Shown here: piece after piece, positions 8,461 through 19,170 of the stretch
Layout: each line of letters starts with the position of its first letter
Numbering within the stretch: position 1 is the stretch's first letter
Assembly: GCA_938092015.1 (NCBI GenBank)
Contig: CALKOT010000016.1
Span: forward strand, 1-64,000
DNA: 64,000 nucleotides
DNA from: an uncultured Paracoccaceae bacterium
GTDB lineage: Bacteria; Pseudomonadota; Alphaproteobacteria; Rhodobacterales; Rhodobacteraceae
Reading direction: 5' to 3'
Position numbers and translations under genes: made by a program
The notes under the pieces: generated by a model
Database searches by the model: none
What the model was told of the DNA's origin: nothing
Seen by the model: the letters and a program-made list of their open reading frames with translations, nothing else

Positions 8461-10572
8461 TTAGCCTTCTTCTTTTGGAATCTCTTGGCCGGTTTCCTGA
8501 TCGATGATTTTCATCGAAAGGCGTACTTTGCCGCGATCATCAAAGCCCATCAGCTTTACCCAAACTTCCTGGCCTTCTTTAACCAGATCTTTTGGGTTCG
8601 ACCCACGCTCGTACGTCATCTGAGAGATGTGGACGAGGCCGTCGCGCTTGCCGAAGAAGTTCACGAAGGCGCCGAAGTCCATGATCTTGACGACTTTACC
8701 TTTGTAGATCTTGCCAGCTTCAGGCTCAGCAACGATTGAATTGATCAGCTCACGCGCTTTCTCGATGCAAGCCGCATCGGGGGAAGCAAGCTTGATGATG
8801 CCTTCGTCGTTGATGTCGACCTTGGCGCCCGATTCCTCAACGATTGAGCGGATAACTTTACCGCCGGAACCGATGACTTCACGGATTTTGTCAGGGTTGA
8901 TCTGCATCGTCTCAATCCGCGGCGCGTGGGCCGAGAATTCCTGACGACCAGCAGACAACGCTTTCGACATCTCACCGAGGATATGCGCCCGGCCGTCTTT
9001 GGCCTGCTCCAGCGCCTGGTTCATGATCTCTTCGGTGATGCCAGCTACTTTGATGTCCATCTGCAGGGACGTGATGCCCGCTTCAGTACCAGCCACTTTA
9101 AAGTCCATGTCGCCGAGGTGATCTTCGTCGCCCAGGATGTCCGTCAGAACAGCGAACTGGCCGTCGTCCTGCAGGATCAGACCCATCGCAACACCAGCAA
9201 CTGGCGCTTTCAGCGGAACACCGGCGTCCATCATGGACAGCGATGCGCCACAGACGGAAGCCATGGAAGACGAGCCGTTGGATTCAGTGATCTCTGACAC
9301 GATGCGGATTGTGTACGGGAAGTCGGTTGCTGATGGCAGAACTGCCTGCAGCGCGCGCCATGCCAACTTGCCGTGACCGATTTCACGGCGGCCTGGGCCC
9401 ATCATGCGGCCAGCTTCACCGACAGAGTATGGCGGGAAGTTGTAGTGCAGCATGAAGTTTGAACGATACGTGCCTTCCAGCGCGTCGATCATCTGCTCAT
9501 CATCGCCGGTCCCGAGCGTGGTAACCACGAGGCCTTGGGTTTCGCCGCGTGTGAACAGGGCTGAACCGTGGGTCCGGGGCAGCATGCCAACTTCGGAAAC
9601 GATTGGGCGAACAGTCGCCAGATCGCGGCCGTCGATGCGCTTGCCGGTTTTGATGATGTCGCCGCGAACAACCTCAGCTTCCAGATCCTTGAACAGACCT
9701 TTGGCTGCGATTTCCGCTTCGTCGTCTTCCAGACCTTCTTTGATGGTCTCACGAGCGGCTGAGATTGCCGTGGTGCGTTCCTGCTTGTCGGTGATTGCGA
9801 ATGCAGCGCGCATCGCGTCTTCACCGAGGCCTTTAACTTTGGTGTAAAGTTCGGAGTTATCAGCAGGCTCAAACGGGAACGGCTCTTTCGCTGCGTCTTC
9901 AGCCATGTCGATAATCATGTCGATCACAGGCTGCATCTGCGCGTGGCCAAAGGTGACTGCGCCCAGCATTTCAGCTTCGCTCAGCTCTTCAGCTTCAGAT
10001 TCAACCATCATGACGGCGTTTTTCGTGCCGGCCAGAACCATGTTCAGACGGCTTTCTTTGACGTCTTCGACTTTCGGGTTCAGCACGTATTCGTTGTCGT
10101 GGGTGTAACCAACGCGAACACAGCCGATTGGGCCACGGAACGGACAACCTGACAGGGTCAGCGCAGCGGATGCTGCGATCATTGCGACGACGTCTGGATC
10201 GTTCTCAAGGTCATGAGACAGAACCGTACAGATGACCTGGGTTTCGTGTTTGAAACCGGGGACGAACAACGGGCGGATCGGACGGTCGATCAGACGCGCA
10301 GTCAGCGTCTCTTTTTCCGTCGGGCGCGCTTCACGCTTGAAGAAGCCACCTGGGATCTTACCAGCGGCGTAGTATTTTTCCTGATAGTGCACGGTCAGGG
10401 GGAAGAAATCGAAGCCGACCTTAGGCTTCTTTTCAAAGACAACTGCGCACAGAACGCTGGTCTCGCCGAGCGTGGCGATGACGCAGCCGTCGGCCTGACG
10501 GGCGACTTTACCCGTTTCCAGGGTCAGCGTTTCGCCGCCCCATTCGATGGATTTGGTAGTGATATCGAACAT
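8461..10572 (-). CDS. pnp: polyribonucleotide nucleotidyltransferase (PNPase)
   Basis: A 703-residue protein with the standard layout: two RNase PH-like cores (first with [22 protein letters not shown], second with [16 protein letters not shown] and [17 protein letters not shown]), a helical linker, a KH domain with IGSGGKVI, and a C-terminal S1 domain ([19 protein letters not shown]). It phosphorolyses RNA 3' ends and works with the degradosome. It follows rpsO in the usual order. Between them lies a 218 bp leader with a terminator. Length and motifs are complete. Confidence 0.98.
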   Translation of the reverse strand: MFDITTKSIEWGGETLTLETGKVARQADGCVIATLGETSVLCAVVFEKKPKVGFDFFPLTVHYQEKYYAAGKIPGGFFKREARPTEKETLTARLIDRPIRPLFVPGFKHETQVICTVLSHDLENDPDVVAMIAASAALTLSGCPFRGPIGCVRVGYTHDNEYVLNPKVEDVKESRLNMVLAGTKNAVMMVESEAEELSEAEMLGAVTFGHAQMQPVIDMIIDMAEDAAKEPFPFEPADNSELYTKVKGLGEDAMRAAFAITDKQERTTAISAARETIKEGLEDDEAEIAAKGLFKDLEAEVVRGDIIKTGKRIDGRDLATVRPIVSEVGMLPRTHGSALFTRGETQGLVVTTLGTGDDEQMIDALEGTYRSNFMLHYNFPPYSVGEAGRMMGPGRREIGHGKLAWRALQAVLPSATDFPYTIRIVSEITESNGSSSMASVCGASLSMMDAGVPLKAPVAGVAMGLILQDDGQFAVLTDILGDEDHLGDMDFKVAGTEAGITSLQMDIKVAGITEEIMNQALEQAKDGRAHILGEMSKALSAGRQEFSAHAPRIETMQINPDKIREVIGSGGKVIRSIVEESGAKVDINDEGIIKLASPDAACIEKARELINSIVAEPEAGKIYKGKVVKIMDFGAFVNFFGKRDGLVHISQMTYERGSNPKDLVKEGQEVWVKLMGFDDRGKVRLSMKIIDQETGQEIPKEEG

Positions 10573-10750
10573 TAAGTTCCCTTTCGGACGGTCGGCGCCC
10601 CCTTGGGCGGTCCTCCCGCGTGGTTCTGTTAAGATATATCCCTGAACGTTCCCCCCAGAACCGTGGGGGCGCGCCCTTCGGACGTTTGCGCCACGATTTC
10701 ACCGCCCTTGTCGGGCGTCGGGGTCCGCGATCAAACCTTTAGCAGATAGC
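10573..10750 (-). other. pnp leader region
   Basis: About 178 bp between the rpsO terminator and the pnp start. GC-rich, with several short complementary blocks near 10590-10680 that could fold in RNA. pnp leaders are often cleaved by RNase III and autoregulated in other bacteria; here that is only an analogy. No ORF is supported. Confidence 0.35.
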
Positions 10751-10776
10751 AAAAACGCGCCCCGAGGGACGCGCTT
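10751..10776 (-). terminator. intrinsic terminator after rpsO
   Basis: On the minus strand a GCGCGTCC-CTC-GGGGCGCG stem is followed directly by TTTTT, about 15 bp after the rpsO stop. It probably gives partial read-through into pnp, as in many bacteria. Confidence 0.88.
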
Positions 10777-10790
10777 CGCAGTGTCCCGTC

Positions 10791-11060
10791 TTAGCGACGG
10801 ATACCAAGTTTCGTGATAAGGTCTTTGTAACGAGCCTCATCCTTCGACCGGGTGTAGTCCAGCAGCTTACGACGCGTGCTGACCATTTTCAGCAGGCCAC
10901 GACGGCTGTGGTTGTCTTTTTTGTTGGTCTTGAAGTGTTCGGTCAGCGTGTTGATCCGGGAAGTCAGGATCGCGATCTGCACTTCAGGTGAACCAGTGTC
11001 GCCCTCTTTCGTGGCGTATTCCTTGATCAGCTGTGCTTTCAGCTCAGGCGTAATCGACAT
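10791..11060 (-). CDS. rpsO: 30S ribosomal protein S15
   Basis: An 89-residue protein with the full S15 pattern: an N-terminal [30 protein letters not shown], the [28 protein letters not shown] core that binds 16S rRNA helix 22, and the ending ITKLGIRR. Normal length. Gene order rpsO-pnp is widely conserved. Confidence 0.99.
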   Translation of the reverse strand: MSITPELKAQLIKEYATKEGDTGSPEVQIAILTSRINTLTEHFKTNKKDNHSRRGLLKMVSTRRKLLDYTRSKDEARYKDLITKLGIRR

Positions 11061-11229
11061 CGTGTTTCTCCTTAAGTTAGAGAGGGACCGAAGCCCCGGA
11101 AAACCGCCGCCAATCTGGCCAAAGCCGGGATGTCGTCCAGCAAGGTCGGGTAAGGCGAGGAACTGATGCGTATCTTCGCGTCAGGCGCGCGTTTTATGAC
11201 GGGTTTTGTACTGAATTACCAGAGGAAAA

Positions 11230-12021
11230 TCAGGTTTCAGGCCCTTGTGACCGGCGTAACTTCCGCGCACGCCGCCAGATATGGAAAGCGAAGGGAATAG
11301 ACGGGAAAATGAACCACGGGGTCGCAATGCCGCTAAAGACGACATTGATCCCAAAAAACATCGCAATCATGAATGCGGAACGTTGCACACTTTTGGGCTG
11401 CGCTCTGATCCAGTTCAGCCAGCCGTCAGCCCGCTGACCGTATTTTGAGAACGCATCATCGCCCTTGATGCTGATCGGATCCGTCGACATATCTGGCGGC
11501 GCATTACTGCGCACCATGTTCACCGAATAGCTTTTGACCGGTTCTTCAATGCTTTTGACCTTCTGCTCACCCAGAAAGTTGAAGCCAACGGCCAGTTGTT
11601 TATGCGCAAAATAATGCACGGCGCCAGATACGACGATGCCGCCCGGATCAGCCATTTCCTGCAGCCGGGACGCGACGTTTACGCCGTCGCCATAGATATC
11701 CTCACCGTCGATCATCACGTCGCCGAGGTTAACGCCAATACGGAACGGTAAGCGGCGGTTCCTCGCCATTGAAGCGTTTTCGCTTTCGATCGCTTCCTGC
11801 ACTTCGACAGCGCAGCGAACCGCCTCAACCACACTGACGAACTCAGCGATGATCGCGTCGCCCCAGGTGTTCACCTGCCGGCCATCGTGTTTTTCGAACA
11901 ACTCACGCATGATTTCGCGACGGCGCTGAAGGGACGCCATGGCCGCGTCTTCGTCAGCCTCCATCAGCTTGCCGAATGCAACGCCATCAGCGCAGAAAAT
12001 GGTTGTCAGTTTGCGCTTCAA
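11230..12021 (-). CDS. class III adenylate/guanylate cyclase with C-terminal membrane segments
   Basis: A 263-residue protein. An N-terminal class III cyclase domain holds the two likely metal aspartates (D12 in CADGVAFG and D55 in NTWGDAIIAEF) and the conserved FRIGVNLGDVMIDGEDIYGDGVNVASRL core. The C-terminal 60 residues contain about two hydrophobic segments (AFMIAMFFGINVVFSG, ATPWFIFPSIPFAFHIW) and a basic end, so it is probably anchored to the inner membrane with the catalytic domain in the cytoplasm. The start codon is a TTG preceded by GGGAG; a promoter is visible upstream. It makes cAMP, or possibly cGMP. It sits as an insertion between truB and rpsO, genes that are normally adjacent. 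Confidence 0.87.
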   Translation of the reverse strand: MKRKLTTIFCADGVAFGKLMEADEDAAMASLQRRREIMRELFEKHDGRQVNTWGDAIIAEFVSVVEAVRCAVEVQEAIESENASMARNRRLPFRIGVNLGDVMIDGEDIYGDGVNVASRLQEMADPGGIVVSGAVHYFAHKQLAVGFNFLGEQKVKSIEEPVKSYSVNMVRSNAPPDMSTDPISIKGDDAFSKYGQRADGWLNWIRAQPKSVQRSAFMIAMFFGINVVFSGIATPWFIFPSIPFAFHIWRRARKLRRSQGPET

Positions 12022-12043
12022 TGCAAAACTCTCCCGCCTCTGG

Positions 12044-12071
12044 AGTATATAATGGCGATCAGAGACGACAA
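12044..12071 (-). promoter_or_regulatory. putative sigma-70 promoter of the cyclase gene
   Basis: On the minus strand TTGTCG (12071-12066) is followed after 16 bp by TATACT (12049-12044), about 25 bp before the TTG start. This suggests that the cyclase gene has its own promoter rather than only read-through from truB. Confidence 0.5.
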
Positions 12072-12111
12072 TTCCAAGACCCCAATGTAAACAGTATTAA
12101 CATGATGTGAC

Positions 12112-13023
12112 TCAATCAGCATCATCAAACCTGAACACCCGTTTCAACTTTGGCGGCGCGGCGCCTTCACGTTCAACAATCGCCAGCGGATCGCCGTTGT
12201 AAGACAACCAATAGACCGGCGCATTGATTACAGGAACAGCCGAATTGTCGCCATGATCCAGACGCGCGGCCAGCGAGGCTGGAACGTCATACTCTGGCGC
12301 GTCGCCCATTCCTTCTTCCACCGCCAGAAGGTGATCATCACGTTCCGGGTCCTCTTTCAGCGCCTCAAGCGCCTCAAAACCAAGCGCGCCTTCCAGGTCG
12401 AAACCGCCGGAAGCATGTCGGCGAAGCGACGCAACATGGGCATGACAGCCCAACGCCTCCCCCAGGTCGCGCGCGATGGAACGGACGTAACCACCCTTGC
12501 CGCAGACCATTTCGATAACTGCGTGGTCGGCATCGATGATCTTCAATAGCTCAAGCTTATGAACTGTCAGGGGCCGCGCCTTAAGCTCAGCCGTGTCCCC
12601 GCGTCGGGCAATATCGTACGCCCGCTCTCCATCGACCTTAACGGCAGAGAACAGCGGTGGTGTCTGCATGATTTCACCGCGGAACGAAGGCAGCGCAGCT
12701 TCTATTTCAGCGGCAAAGGGACGTAAATCGCTCGTCGCGCACACCTCTCCCTCACGGTCATCAGACGTAGTCGCCTGCCCCCAGCGAACGGTAAAGTGGT
12801 ACGTCTTTTCACCCTCTTGAGCGTAAGGGACTGTTTTGGTCGCCTCACCAAACGCCACCGCCAACAGACCAGTGGCAAAGGGGTCGAGCGTGCCCGAGTG
12901 ACCCGCTTTCTGCGCATCAAACGCCCAACGAGCGCGACCAACAACTTGTGTAGACGTGACGCCTTCCGGCTTGTCGACAATCAGCCAGCCGTGAACCGGG
13001 CGGCCTTTCTTACGGCGTCCCAC
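12112..13023 (-). CDS. truB: tRNA pseudouridine(55) synthase
   Basis: A 303-residue TruB: GWLIVDKPEGVTSTQVVGRAR at the start, then the catalytic GHSGTLDPFATGLL motif with its aspartate, and the later KGGYVRSIARDLGEALG. It converts U55 in the T-loop of tRNAs. It starts one base after the rbfA stop, so the two genes are co-translated within the rimP-to-truB operon. Confidence 0.97.
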   Translation of the reverse strand: MGRRKKGRPVHGWLIVDKPEGVTSTQVVGRARWAFDAQKAGHSGTLDPFATGLLAVAFGEATKTVPYAQEGEKTYHFTVRWGQATTSDDREGEVCATSDLRPFAAEIEAALPSFRGEIMQTPPLFSAVKVDGERAYDIARRGDTAELKARPLTVHKLELLKIIDADHAVIEMVCGKGGYVRSIARDLGEALGCHAHVASLRRHASGGFDLEGALGFEALEALKEDPERDDHLLAVEEGMGDAPEYDVPASLAARLDHGDNSAVPVINAPVYWLSYNGDPLAIVEREGAAPPKLKRVFRFDDAD

Positions 13024-13024
13024 G

Positions 13025-13414
13025 TCAGAGGTCTCGCTTGACCTCAGGCTCGCTCAGCAGGCGGCGGGTTTCGTCGAACTGATCGAAGGTCTCATCGAGG
13101 CGAAACCTAAGATCAGGTGTGAATTTCAGCTGAGTAGATTTGCCCATATGACGGCGAAGTTCATACTTCGCACGCGCCAAGGCCTTGATCATCTCAGGTC
13201 CATTCGCACCACCCAGCGGCATGACATATGCAGTGCCGATCTTCAGATCAGGCGACATACGAACCTCTGTCACAGTGATGGATACGCCATCCAGATCCGG
13301 CTCATGCGTCTCACCGCGGATCAGCGCATCTGACAGCGCACGGCGAACGACCTCACCCACGCGCAACTGGCGTTGGGTCGGGCCTGCATCTGATTCAAAT
13401 CTTTTCTTAGCCAT
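13025..13414 (-). CDS. rbfA: 30S ribosome-binding factor A
   Basis: A 129-residue KH-type protein: QRQLRVGEVVRRALSDALIRGE at the start, then VSITVTEVRMSPDLKIGTAYVMPLGG and the ending FTPDLRFRLDETFDQFDETRRLL, all typical of RbfA. It assists late 30S maturation and 16S 5'-end processing, and cold adaptation. It lies between infB and truB as is usual. Confidence 0.97.
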   Translation of the reverse strand: MAKKRFESDAGPTQRQLRVGEVVRRALSDALIRGETHEPDLDGVSITVTEVRMSPDLKIGTAYVMPLGGANGPEMIKALARAKYELRRHMGKSTQLKFTPDLRFRLDETFDQFDETRRLLSEPEVKRDL

Positions 13415-13434
13415 TTATCGGCTCCTTAACAGAA

Positions 13435-13457
13435 AAGAGCGGGACTAGCCCGCTCTT
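13435..13457 (-). terminator. hairpin between infB and rbfA (terminator or attenuator)
   Basis: A 9 bp perfect stem (AAGAGCGGG / CCCGCTCTT, five-base loop) followed on the minus strand by TTCTG, about 25 bp after infB. The T-run is weak, so partial termination is more likely than a full stop. Confidence 0.55.
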
Positions 13458-13482
13458 CCCCACAAATCGTAGCGTTCGGCTT

Positions 13483-16116
13483 TTACAGAGTGCGTTCGAT
13501 CTCTTCGGTTTCAAAGATCTCGATCACATCATCTACCCGAATGTCTTCGTATTTCTCAAACGCCATACCGCATTCCTGGCTGACCTGAACCTCTTTCACT
13601 TCGTCTTTGAAGCGCTTCAGGGTCTTCAGCGTACCAGTGTGGATCACGACGTTGTCGCGCAACAGGCGAACACCCGCTGAACGACGCGCGACGCCTTCGG
13701 TAACCTCGCAACCTGCGATCTTGCCTGCGCCGGTGATGTTAAAGACCTCTTTGATCTTCGCATACCCGATGAAGGTTTCTTTGATCTCAGCGGACAGAAG
13801 GCCAGACGCCGCTGCTTTCACATCATCCACAAGGTCGTAGATGATGGAATAGTAGCGGATTTCGACGCCCTTCTGCTGCGCCGCTGCGCGTGCAGGCGCG
13901 TTGGCGCGGACGTTAAAGCCGATGACCGGGGCGCCAGACGCCTCAGCCAGGGTCACATCAGATTCCGTGATCGCGCCGACGCCGCTGTGTAGCACGCGGA
14001 CTTTCACCTCATCATTGCCCAGCTTTTCCATCGCCTGAATGATGGCTTCGGCAGAACCCTGAACGTCTGATTTGACCAGGATCGGCAGTTCCGAAACATC
14101 CTGATCGGCTTTGGCCTGCGCCAGAAGCTGATCGAGGGATGTACCAGCACCGATGTTGGCCATTTTCTCTTTGGCCTTACGCTCACGGTATTCAGCGATT
14201 TCGCGGGCTTCGTTTTCGTCCTTCACAACGTTCAAAACGTCGCCAGCCTGCGGCGTGCCGTTCAGGCCGAGGACCTCAACCGGAATAGATGGTCCAGCCT
14301 CTTTAACGCGGTCGCCCTGATCGTTGATCAGCGCACGAACCTTGCCCCACTGTTCGCCAACGACAAAGATATCGCCGGTACGCAGCGTACCCTTCTGAAC
14401 CAGAACAGTCGCAACAGGGCCGCGGCCTACATCCAGCTGCGCCTCGATCACGGCACCTTCAGCGGCGCGGTCGGGGTTGGCTTTCAGATCCATCAGTTCG
14501 GACTGCAGAACGATGTTCTCGACCAGCTTATCAAGACCCATGCCGCTGACTGCGGACACCTCAACATCCAGCACATCGCCAGACATCGCTTCGACGATGA
14601 CGTTGTGCTGCAGAAGATCTGTGCGAACTTTCTGCGGGTTGGCGGCCTCAAGGTCCATCTTGTTGATCGCGATGATCATCGGAACTTCGGCGGCCTGCGC
14701 ATGGTTAATCGCTTCGATCGTCTGCGGCATGACCTGATCGTCCGCCGCCACCACAAGGATGACGATATCCGTAACCTGGGCGCCGCGTGCGCGCATCGAA
14801 GTAAAAGCAGCGTGGCCTGGCGTGTCGAGGAAGGTGATCTTCTCACCGCCATCGGTCACAATCTGGTAGGCGCCGATATGTTGCGTAATGCCGCCAGCTT
14901 CGCCTGAGACGACATTGGTCTTGCGCAGCGCATCCAGCACCGAAGTTTTACCGTGGTCAACGTGACCCATGACAGTAACGACCGGCGCACGGGGCAGCAG
15001 ATCTTCTTCGGCGTCAACCGTTGCGGTGATCGCGTCCTCAACATCCGCCTCTGACACGCGGCTTACCCTATGGCCAAATTCCGCGACCAGCAGTTCGGCT
15101 GTATCGGCGTCAATCGTCTGGTTTTGCGTCGCCATGATGTCATTGCTCATCAGGGCCTTGATCACATCGGCGACGCGTTCCGCCATACGGTTGGCTAGTT
15201 CCTGCACCGTGATCGCGTCAGGGATGATCACGTCGCGGACCACCTTCTCACGTTCGACCGTGCCGGTCATCTTGCGCTTCTCACGCTCCTGACGGCGACG
15301 CATCGAGGCCAGCGAACGCTGACGTCCGTCGTTGCCACCGGTGGCCTGAGAGATCGTTAGCTTGCCTGACCGACGACGATCATTGCCGCCCTTAGGCTGA
15401 CGCGGCTGCTGAGCCGGACGTTTGTCGGCAGGCGGCGGCGCGGCACCCAATGGCGAGCGACGGCGCGGCGCGCGATCTTCGTCTTCCGGCGGTGGGCCGG
15501 TTGGATCGGGCGCAGCCGTGGTGGCGGCAGGTTTCGCCTTGGCGGCGGCCTCAGCCTTTTTCTTGGCTTCGGCTTCAGCCTTTTCACGCTCAAGGCGTTC
15601 AGCCTCTTCGCGTTCCTTGCGGATTTTCTCTTCTTCTTCGATGCGCTTGGCTTCGTCGATTTCAGCGCGACGGCGGTTACGTTCTTCCGCGCGCTTTTGA
15701 TCTTCTTCCGCTTGCGCAGCTTTGCGGCTGGTCTCGTTTGCCTTGGCCGCCTGCAGCGCCTTCATCCGGCGGTCATACTCTTCCTTGGACAAGGATTTGA
15801 GCATGTTTGGCTTGCCGCCATCACGGCCGCGCTGCTGCGCAGGCTTTTGCTGGCGCGGCGCTTCGGCCCTTGGCTTGGCCGCAGCAGGGGCTGCTGGCGC
15901 CGCTGGTTTTGGCGCAGGCGCCGCCGGCTTGGGCGCAGCTGCAGGCGCCGCCGTAGGGGTCTGCCCCGGGACAACGATGCGCTTACGTTTCTTTTCAACG
16001 ACGACCGACTTGGACCGGCCATGACTAAAGCTCTGACGCACGCGGCTCGTTTCCGTACCGCCTCCACGCAAGCTCAGTGTCTTGCCTTTGCCGTCATTGC
16101 TGTCAAAATCGCTCAT
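13483..16116 (-). CDS. infB: translation initiation factor IF-2
   Basis: An 877-residue IF-2 of alphaproteobacterial type. A long N-terminal region is rich in Ala, Pro, Lys and Glu: first a Pro/Ala block around residues 50-100, then a charged coiled-coil-like Arg/Glu/Ala stretch to about residue 205. The GTPase core follows with GHVDHGKTS (G1), DTPGHAAF (G3) and NKMD (G4), then domains II-IV that bind fMet-tRNA. Complete and intact. The low-complexity N-terminus is of the kind that varies in length between species. Confidence 0.98.
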   Translation of the reverse strand: MSDFDSNDGKGKTLSLRGGGTETSRVRQSFSHGRSKSVVVEKKRKRIVVPGQTPTAAPAAAPKPAAPAPKPAAPAAPAAAKPRAEAPRQQKPAQQRGRDGGKPNMLKSLSKEEYDRRMKALQAAKANETSRKAAQAEEDQKRAEERNRRRAEIDEAKRIEEEEKIRKEREEAERLEREKAEAEAKKKAEAAAKAKPAATTAAPDPTGPPPEDEDRAPRRRSPLGAAPPPADKRPAQQPRQPKGGNDRRRSGKLTISQATGGNDGRQRSLASMRRRQEREKRKMTGTVEREKVVRDVIIPDAITVQELANRMAERVADVIKALMSNDIMATQNQTIDADTAELLVAEFGHRVSRVSEADVEDAITATVDAEEDLLPRAPVVTVMGHVDHGKTSVLDALRKTNVVSGEAGGITQHIGAYQIVTDGGEKITFLDTPGHAAFTSMRARGAQVTDIVILVVAADDQVMPQTIEAINHAQAAEVPMIIAINKMDLEAANPQKVRTDLLQHNVIVEAMSGDVLDVEVSAVSGMGLDKLVENIVLQSELMDLKANPDRAAEGAVIEAQLDVGRGPVATVLVQKGTLRTGDIFVVGEQWGKVRALINDQGDRVKEAGPSIPVEVLGLNGTPQAGDVLNVVKDENEAREIAEYRERKAKEKMANIGAGTSLDQLLAQAKADQDVSELPILVKSDVQGSAEAIIQAMEKLGNDEVKVRVLHSGVGAITESDVTLAEASGAPVIGFNVRANAPARAAAQQKGVEIRYYSIIYDLVDDVKAAASGLLSAEIKETFIGYAKIKEVFNITGAGKIAGCEVTEGVARRSAGVRLLRDNVVIHTGTLKTLKRFKDEVKEVQVSQECGMAFEKYEDIRVDDVIEIFETEEIERTL

Positions 16117-16308
16117 TCACTACCTACTTCCGAGTGGCGGATCGTATCCGCCCATTGCATCCAAAGCGTTTTAATTTCAATCTAGTTCACCAGATCAAAA
16201 TTAAAACGCCACGGCCATCGTCGCCGCCCGTCTTGGTTTTGAACCTGTCTAAAGAAGACAGATAGAAAACCGCCTTAGCCACGCGATGAAGGCATCGCGC
16301 GACGCTCC
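16117..16308 (-). other. ylxR-infB spacer
   Basis: A 192 bp spacer inside the operon. It has a short GCGATG/CATCGC hairpin at about 16281-16297 near the ylxR stop, without a T-run. An infB-specific promoter is possible but not evident. Confidence 0.4.
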
Positions 16309-16908
16309 TTAACCTGACTGGCGAAATCCGTCCAGTCGCCTCGCCTCTCTTAAGACACGTTCTGTAGCGCCGCCGACATCAAGTGCAGCGTGTACCACCG
16401 AATCGCGCCCAAAAGCCAAGCCCAATTCATCTGAGGTGAGCACTGCAATGATCGCAGCGTTCCCTACAAGCAGGGCCAGTTTGCCCCGTCCGTCTTCAGC
16501 CCCATCAGACCCCGCCAGCAGAACGCCAACGCCGCCCTTTTTCAAGCGGGCCTTTACCTTCTCAAAACCATTTACCGCCAGTCCGGCCTTGCGGGTCAGA
16601 CTGATCGCTTCGATCAGCCGTTTTGCCAGCAATGCCTCTAACTGGTCCGGCAAGTCAGCGCTGACTTCAACCGGCTGCTTGAAGCCGCGGCTGAACAGGC
16701 GCTTTTTCGCTGCCAGCGCCGCTGCGTCCCGCGTTGCTGAAAGCCAGGCGCCCCGGCCTGGCAGACGTTCTGCCAGATCGGGTGTCAGGCACCCATCGGG
16801 ATCCAGAACAAACCGGATCAGCCCCGCTGTCTCATCCGAGACACCGGTTGCGATACAACGCCGTTCAGGCGCTTCTCGCGTTTTTGACTGTCCGCCGCGG
16901 GTCATCAT
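16309..16908 (-). CDS. ylxR: YlxR/RNA-binding protein (DUF448 plus L7Ae-like domain)
   Basis: A 199-residue protein. The N-terminal YlxR domain has PERRCIATG and the LIRFVLDPDG-LTPDLAERLPGRGAWLS motif; the C-terminal half (SLTRKAGLAVNGFEKVKARLKKGGVGVLLAGSDGAEDGR) has an L7Ae/YlxQ-type fold signature. The fusion of both domains is usual in alphaproteobacteria. It sits between nusA and infB. The function is poorly known; it may bind RNA or act as a nucleoid-associated regulator. Confidence 0.92.
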   Translation of the reverse strand: MMTRGGQSKTREAPERRCIATGVSDETAGLIRFVLDPDGCLTPDLAERLPGRGAWLSATRDAAALAAKKRLFSRGFKQPVEVSADLPDQLEALLAKRLIEAISLTRKAGLAVNGFEKVKARLKKGGVGVLLAGSDGAEDGRGKLALLVGNAAIIAVLTSDELGLAFGRDSVVHAALDVGGATERVLREARRLDGFRQSG

Positions 16909-16935
16909 CAGACCTCAGGATCCCAAGCACGCGGA

Positions 16936-18603
16936 TCATCCGCGTGCGGACTCCTCTGCTGCGCCTACAGCTTCAACTTCACCTTCAGCTGTTTCTTCAG
17001 CAGGGATAGGGTTTCCGTCCTCGTCCAGCTCTTCAACTATGATTGCAGAAGGATCAACAATGCCCAGTGTGACACGGGCTGTCATCACCAGGTATTGGGC
17101 TTCTTCCAGACCAACATCGAATTTTTCCAGCAACCCATCGTCTTTGACGCGTTTGTTGTCGACCACAGAATAGCCACCGGCCAATTCCCAGTCTGCGCAA
17201 GTGGCGAATTCAGCCAGATCCAGAATGCCATCTTCAGCAAGCGCCATTATCATCTGGGGGCTTAGGCCGTCAAATTCAATGAGGTCTTCCTGAACACCCA
17301 GTTCACGGGCCTTTTCCAGCGCTTTGGCGTTCAGCTCTTCCAGGCTTTCGCGGGCGCGGGCCTGCAGTTCTTCCGCTGTTTCTGTATCAAAGCCATCGAC
17401 AACTGTCAGCTCGTCAATCTCAACGTAGGCGACCTCTTCCAGCGAGGTGAAGCCTTCCGAGACGAGCAGCTGCGCCACCATCTCATCAACGTTCATCGTA
17501 TCCTGGAACAGCTGCGTGCGCGTGGCGAACTCGGCCTGGCGACGCTCTGATTCTTCGGCTTCGGTCATGATGTCGATGTCCCAGCCAGTCAGCTGAGACG
17601 CCAGACGCACGTTCTGGCCACGGCGACCAATCGCCAGTGACAGCTGATCGTCAGGCACAACAACTTCAACGCGGTCCGCATCCTCGTCCATCACCACTTT
17701 GGCGACTTCGGCAGGCTGAAGGGCGTTGACGAGGAACGTCGCGCCATCTTCGGTCCATGGGATGATGTCGATTTTCTCGCCGTTCAGCTCAGACACAACA
17801 GCCTGAACGCGCGAACCACGCATACCGACACAAGCGCCGACAGGATCGATAGAGTTGTCGAAAGAAATCACACCGATCTTGGCGCGTGAACCCGGGTCAC
17901 GGGCGACGGCCTTAATCTCAATAACCCCGTCGTAAATTTCCGGCACTTCCATCTTGAACAGTTCAGCCATGAATTCTGGCGCTGTGCGGGATAGGAAGAT
18001 CTGCGGCCCGCGGGCCTCTTCTTTCACTTCGCGGATGAAGCTGCGGACGCGGTCGCCAACGCGGAAAGGTTCGCGATTGATCAGCTGGTCGCGGCGGATG
18101 ATGCCTTCGCCCCGACCGAGGTCGACGATGACGTTGCCATATTCCACACGGCGCACGACGCCGTTAATGATCTCGCCAACGCGGTCCTTAAACTCTTCGT
18201 AGGTTCTCTCACGTTCCGCATCGCGGACCCTCTGAACAATGACCTGTTTCGCGGTCTGCGCGGCGACACGGCCAAAATCCATTGGTGGCAGCGGGTCAGT
18301 GATGATGGAGCCAACTTCTGCCTCAGGGTTCACCGCCCGCGCTTCTTCCAGCGACATTTCGATGAAGTGGTTTTCCACCTCTTCGACAACTTCACGGGCG
18401 CGGAACATCGTCATCTCGCCGGACTTGCGATCAATATTGGCGCGGATGTCCAGCTCAGCGCCGTAACGCGAGCGGGCAGCCTTACCAAGGCTGTCTTCCA
18501 TCGCTTCGATCACAAGATCAGGGTCGATCAGCTTTTCACGGGCGACCGCTTCGGCGATCTGCAAGAGTTCCAGCCTGTTGGCGGAGACGGCGCTGTTGCT
18601 CAT
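16936..18603 (-). CDS. nusA: transcription termination/antitermination factor NusA
   Basis: A 555-residue NusA: N-terminal RNA polymerase-binding domain, an S1 domain (IINGVVRRVEYGNVIVDLGRGEG), KH1 with VGACVGMRGSRVQAVVSELNGEKIDI, KH2 with LAIGRRGQNVRLASQLTGWDIDI, and an acidic C-terminal pair of helix-hairpin repeats ending in a low-complexity acidic tail. It binds elongating RNA polymerase and influences pausing and rRNA antitermination. It starts at the base after the rimP stop. Confidence 0.98.
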   Translation of the reverse strand: MSNSAVSANRLELLQIAEAVAREKLIDPDLVIEAMEDSLGKAARSRYGAELDIRANIDRKSGEMTMFRAREVVEEVENHFIEMSLEEARAVNPEAEVGSIITDPLPPMDFGRVAAQTAKQVIVQRVRDAERERTYEEFKDRVGEIINGVVRRVEYGNVIVDLGRGEGIIRRDQLINREPFRVGDRVRSFIREVKEEARGPQIFLSRTAPEFMAELFKMEVPEIYDGVIEIKAVARDPGSRAKIGVISFDNSIDPVGACVGMRGSRVQAVVSELNGEKIDIIPWTEDGATFLVNALQPAEVAKVVMDEDADRVEVVVPDDQLSLAIGRRGQNVRLASQLTGWDIDIMTEAEESERRQAEFATRTQLFQDTMNVDEMVAQLLVSEGFTSLEEVAYVEIDELTVVDGFDTETAEELQARARESLEELNAKALEKARELGVQEDLIEFDGLSPQMIMALAEDGILDLAEFATCADWELAGGYSVVDNKRVKDDGLLEKFDVGLEEAQYLVMTARVTLGIVDPSAIIVEELDEDGNPIPAEETAEGEVEAVGAAEESARG

Positions 18604-19170
18604 TTAGATATCCTCCCGGGGGTCCGGTTTGTCTTCTTCAATCTCATCAAATTTTGCGGGATCAACGCCCGCAGCCTTCCGCCCTTTCAGACTTTCGGCG
18701 ATCAGTTCGTCTGTCATCGTCAGCTTGGCGTCGGCGATCATATCAAAATTCAGGCCAATGACGCCTTCGGTGATCTCGATCAGCACTTCGCCATCCTCAA
18801 CGCCGCGCAACTCGCCCTTAAAGCGGCCGCGTCCATCGATCTTGGTGACGGTTTCAATCTTGGCTTTCCACCCAACCCAGCGTTCAAAATCCACCAACCG
18901 CGTCAGCGGGCGGTCGATGCCAGGGGAGGACACCTCAAGATGATATTCGCTTTCAATCGGGTCTTCGACATCGAGATGGGCGGACAATGCGCGGGATAGC
19001 TGTGCGCAATCGTCAACTTCCATCGACCCGTCAGGCTTTTCGGCCATGATCTGCAGTGTCGGCATATCGCCGCCCATCAGCCGCACGCGCACAAGTTCTA
19101 ACCCCATTGCTTTTACAGTGGGTTGGATGATGTCAGCGATGCGCTGGTCCATCGGTGTCTTGGCGATCAT
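18604..19170 (-). CDS. rimP: ribosome maturation factor RimP
   Basis: A 188-residue RimP: the N-terminal [26 protein letters not shown] and the [31 protein letters not shown] core are diagnostic. The assigned ATG lies about 14 bp after GGAGG, rather far; an upstream CTG is a less likely alternative. It is the first gene of the rimP-nusA-ylxR-infB-rbfA-truB operon and helps assemble the 30S 3' domain. Confidence 0.95.
   Translation of the reverse strand: MIAKTPMDQRIADIIQPTVKAMGLELVRVRLMGGDMPTLQIMAEKPDGSMEVDDCAQLSRALSAHLDVEDPIESEYHLEVSSPGIDRPLTRLVDFERWVGWKAKIETVTKIDGRGRFKGELRGVEDGEVLIEITEGVIGLNFDMIADAKLTMTDELIAESLKGRKAAGVDPAKFDEIEEDKPDPREDI

Noticed and set aside
15697-16185. Arg/Leu-rich open frames antisense to infB
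   Set aside because: They mirror the low-complexity Ala/Pro-rich N-terminus of IF-2.
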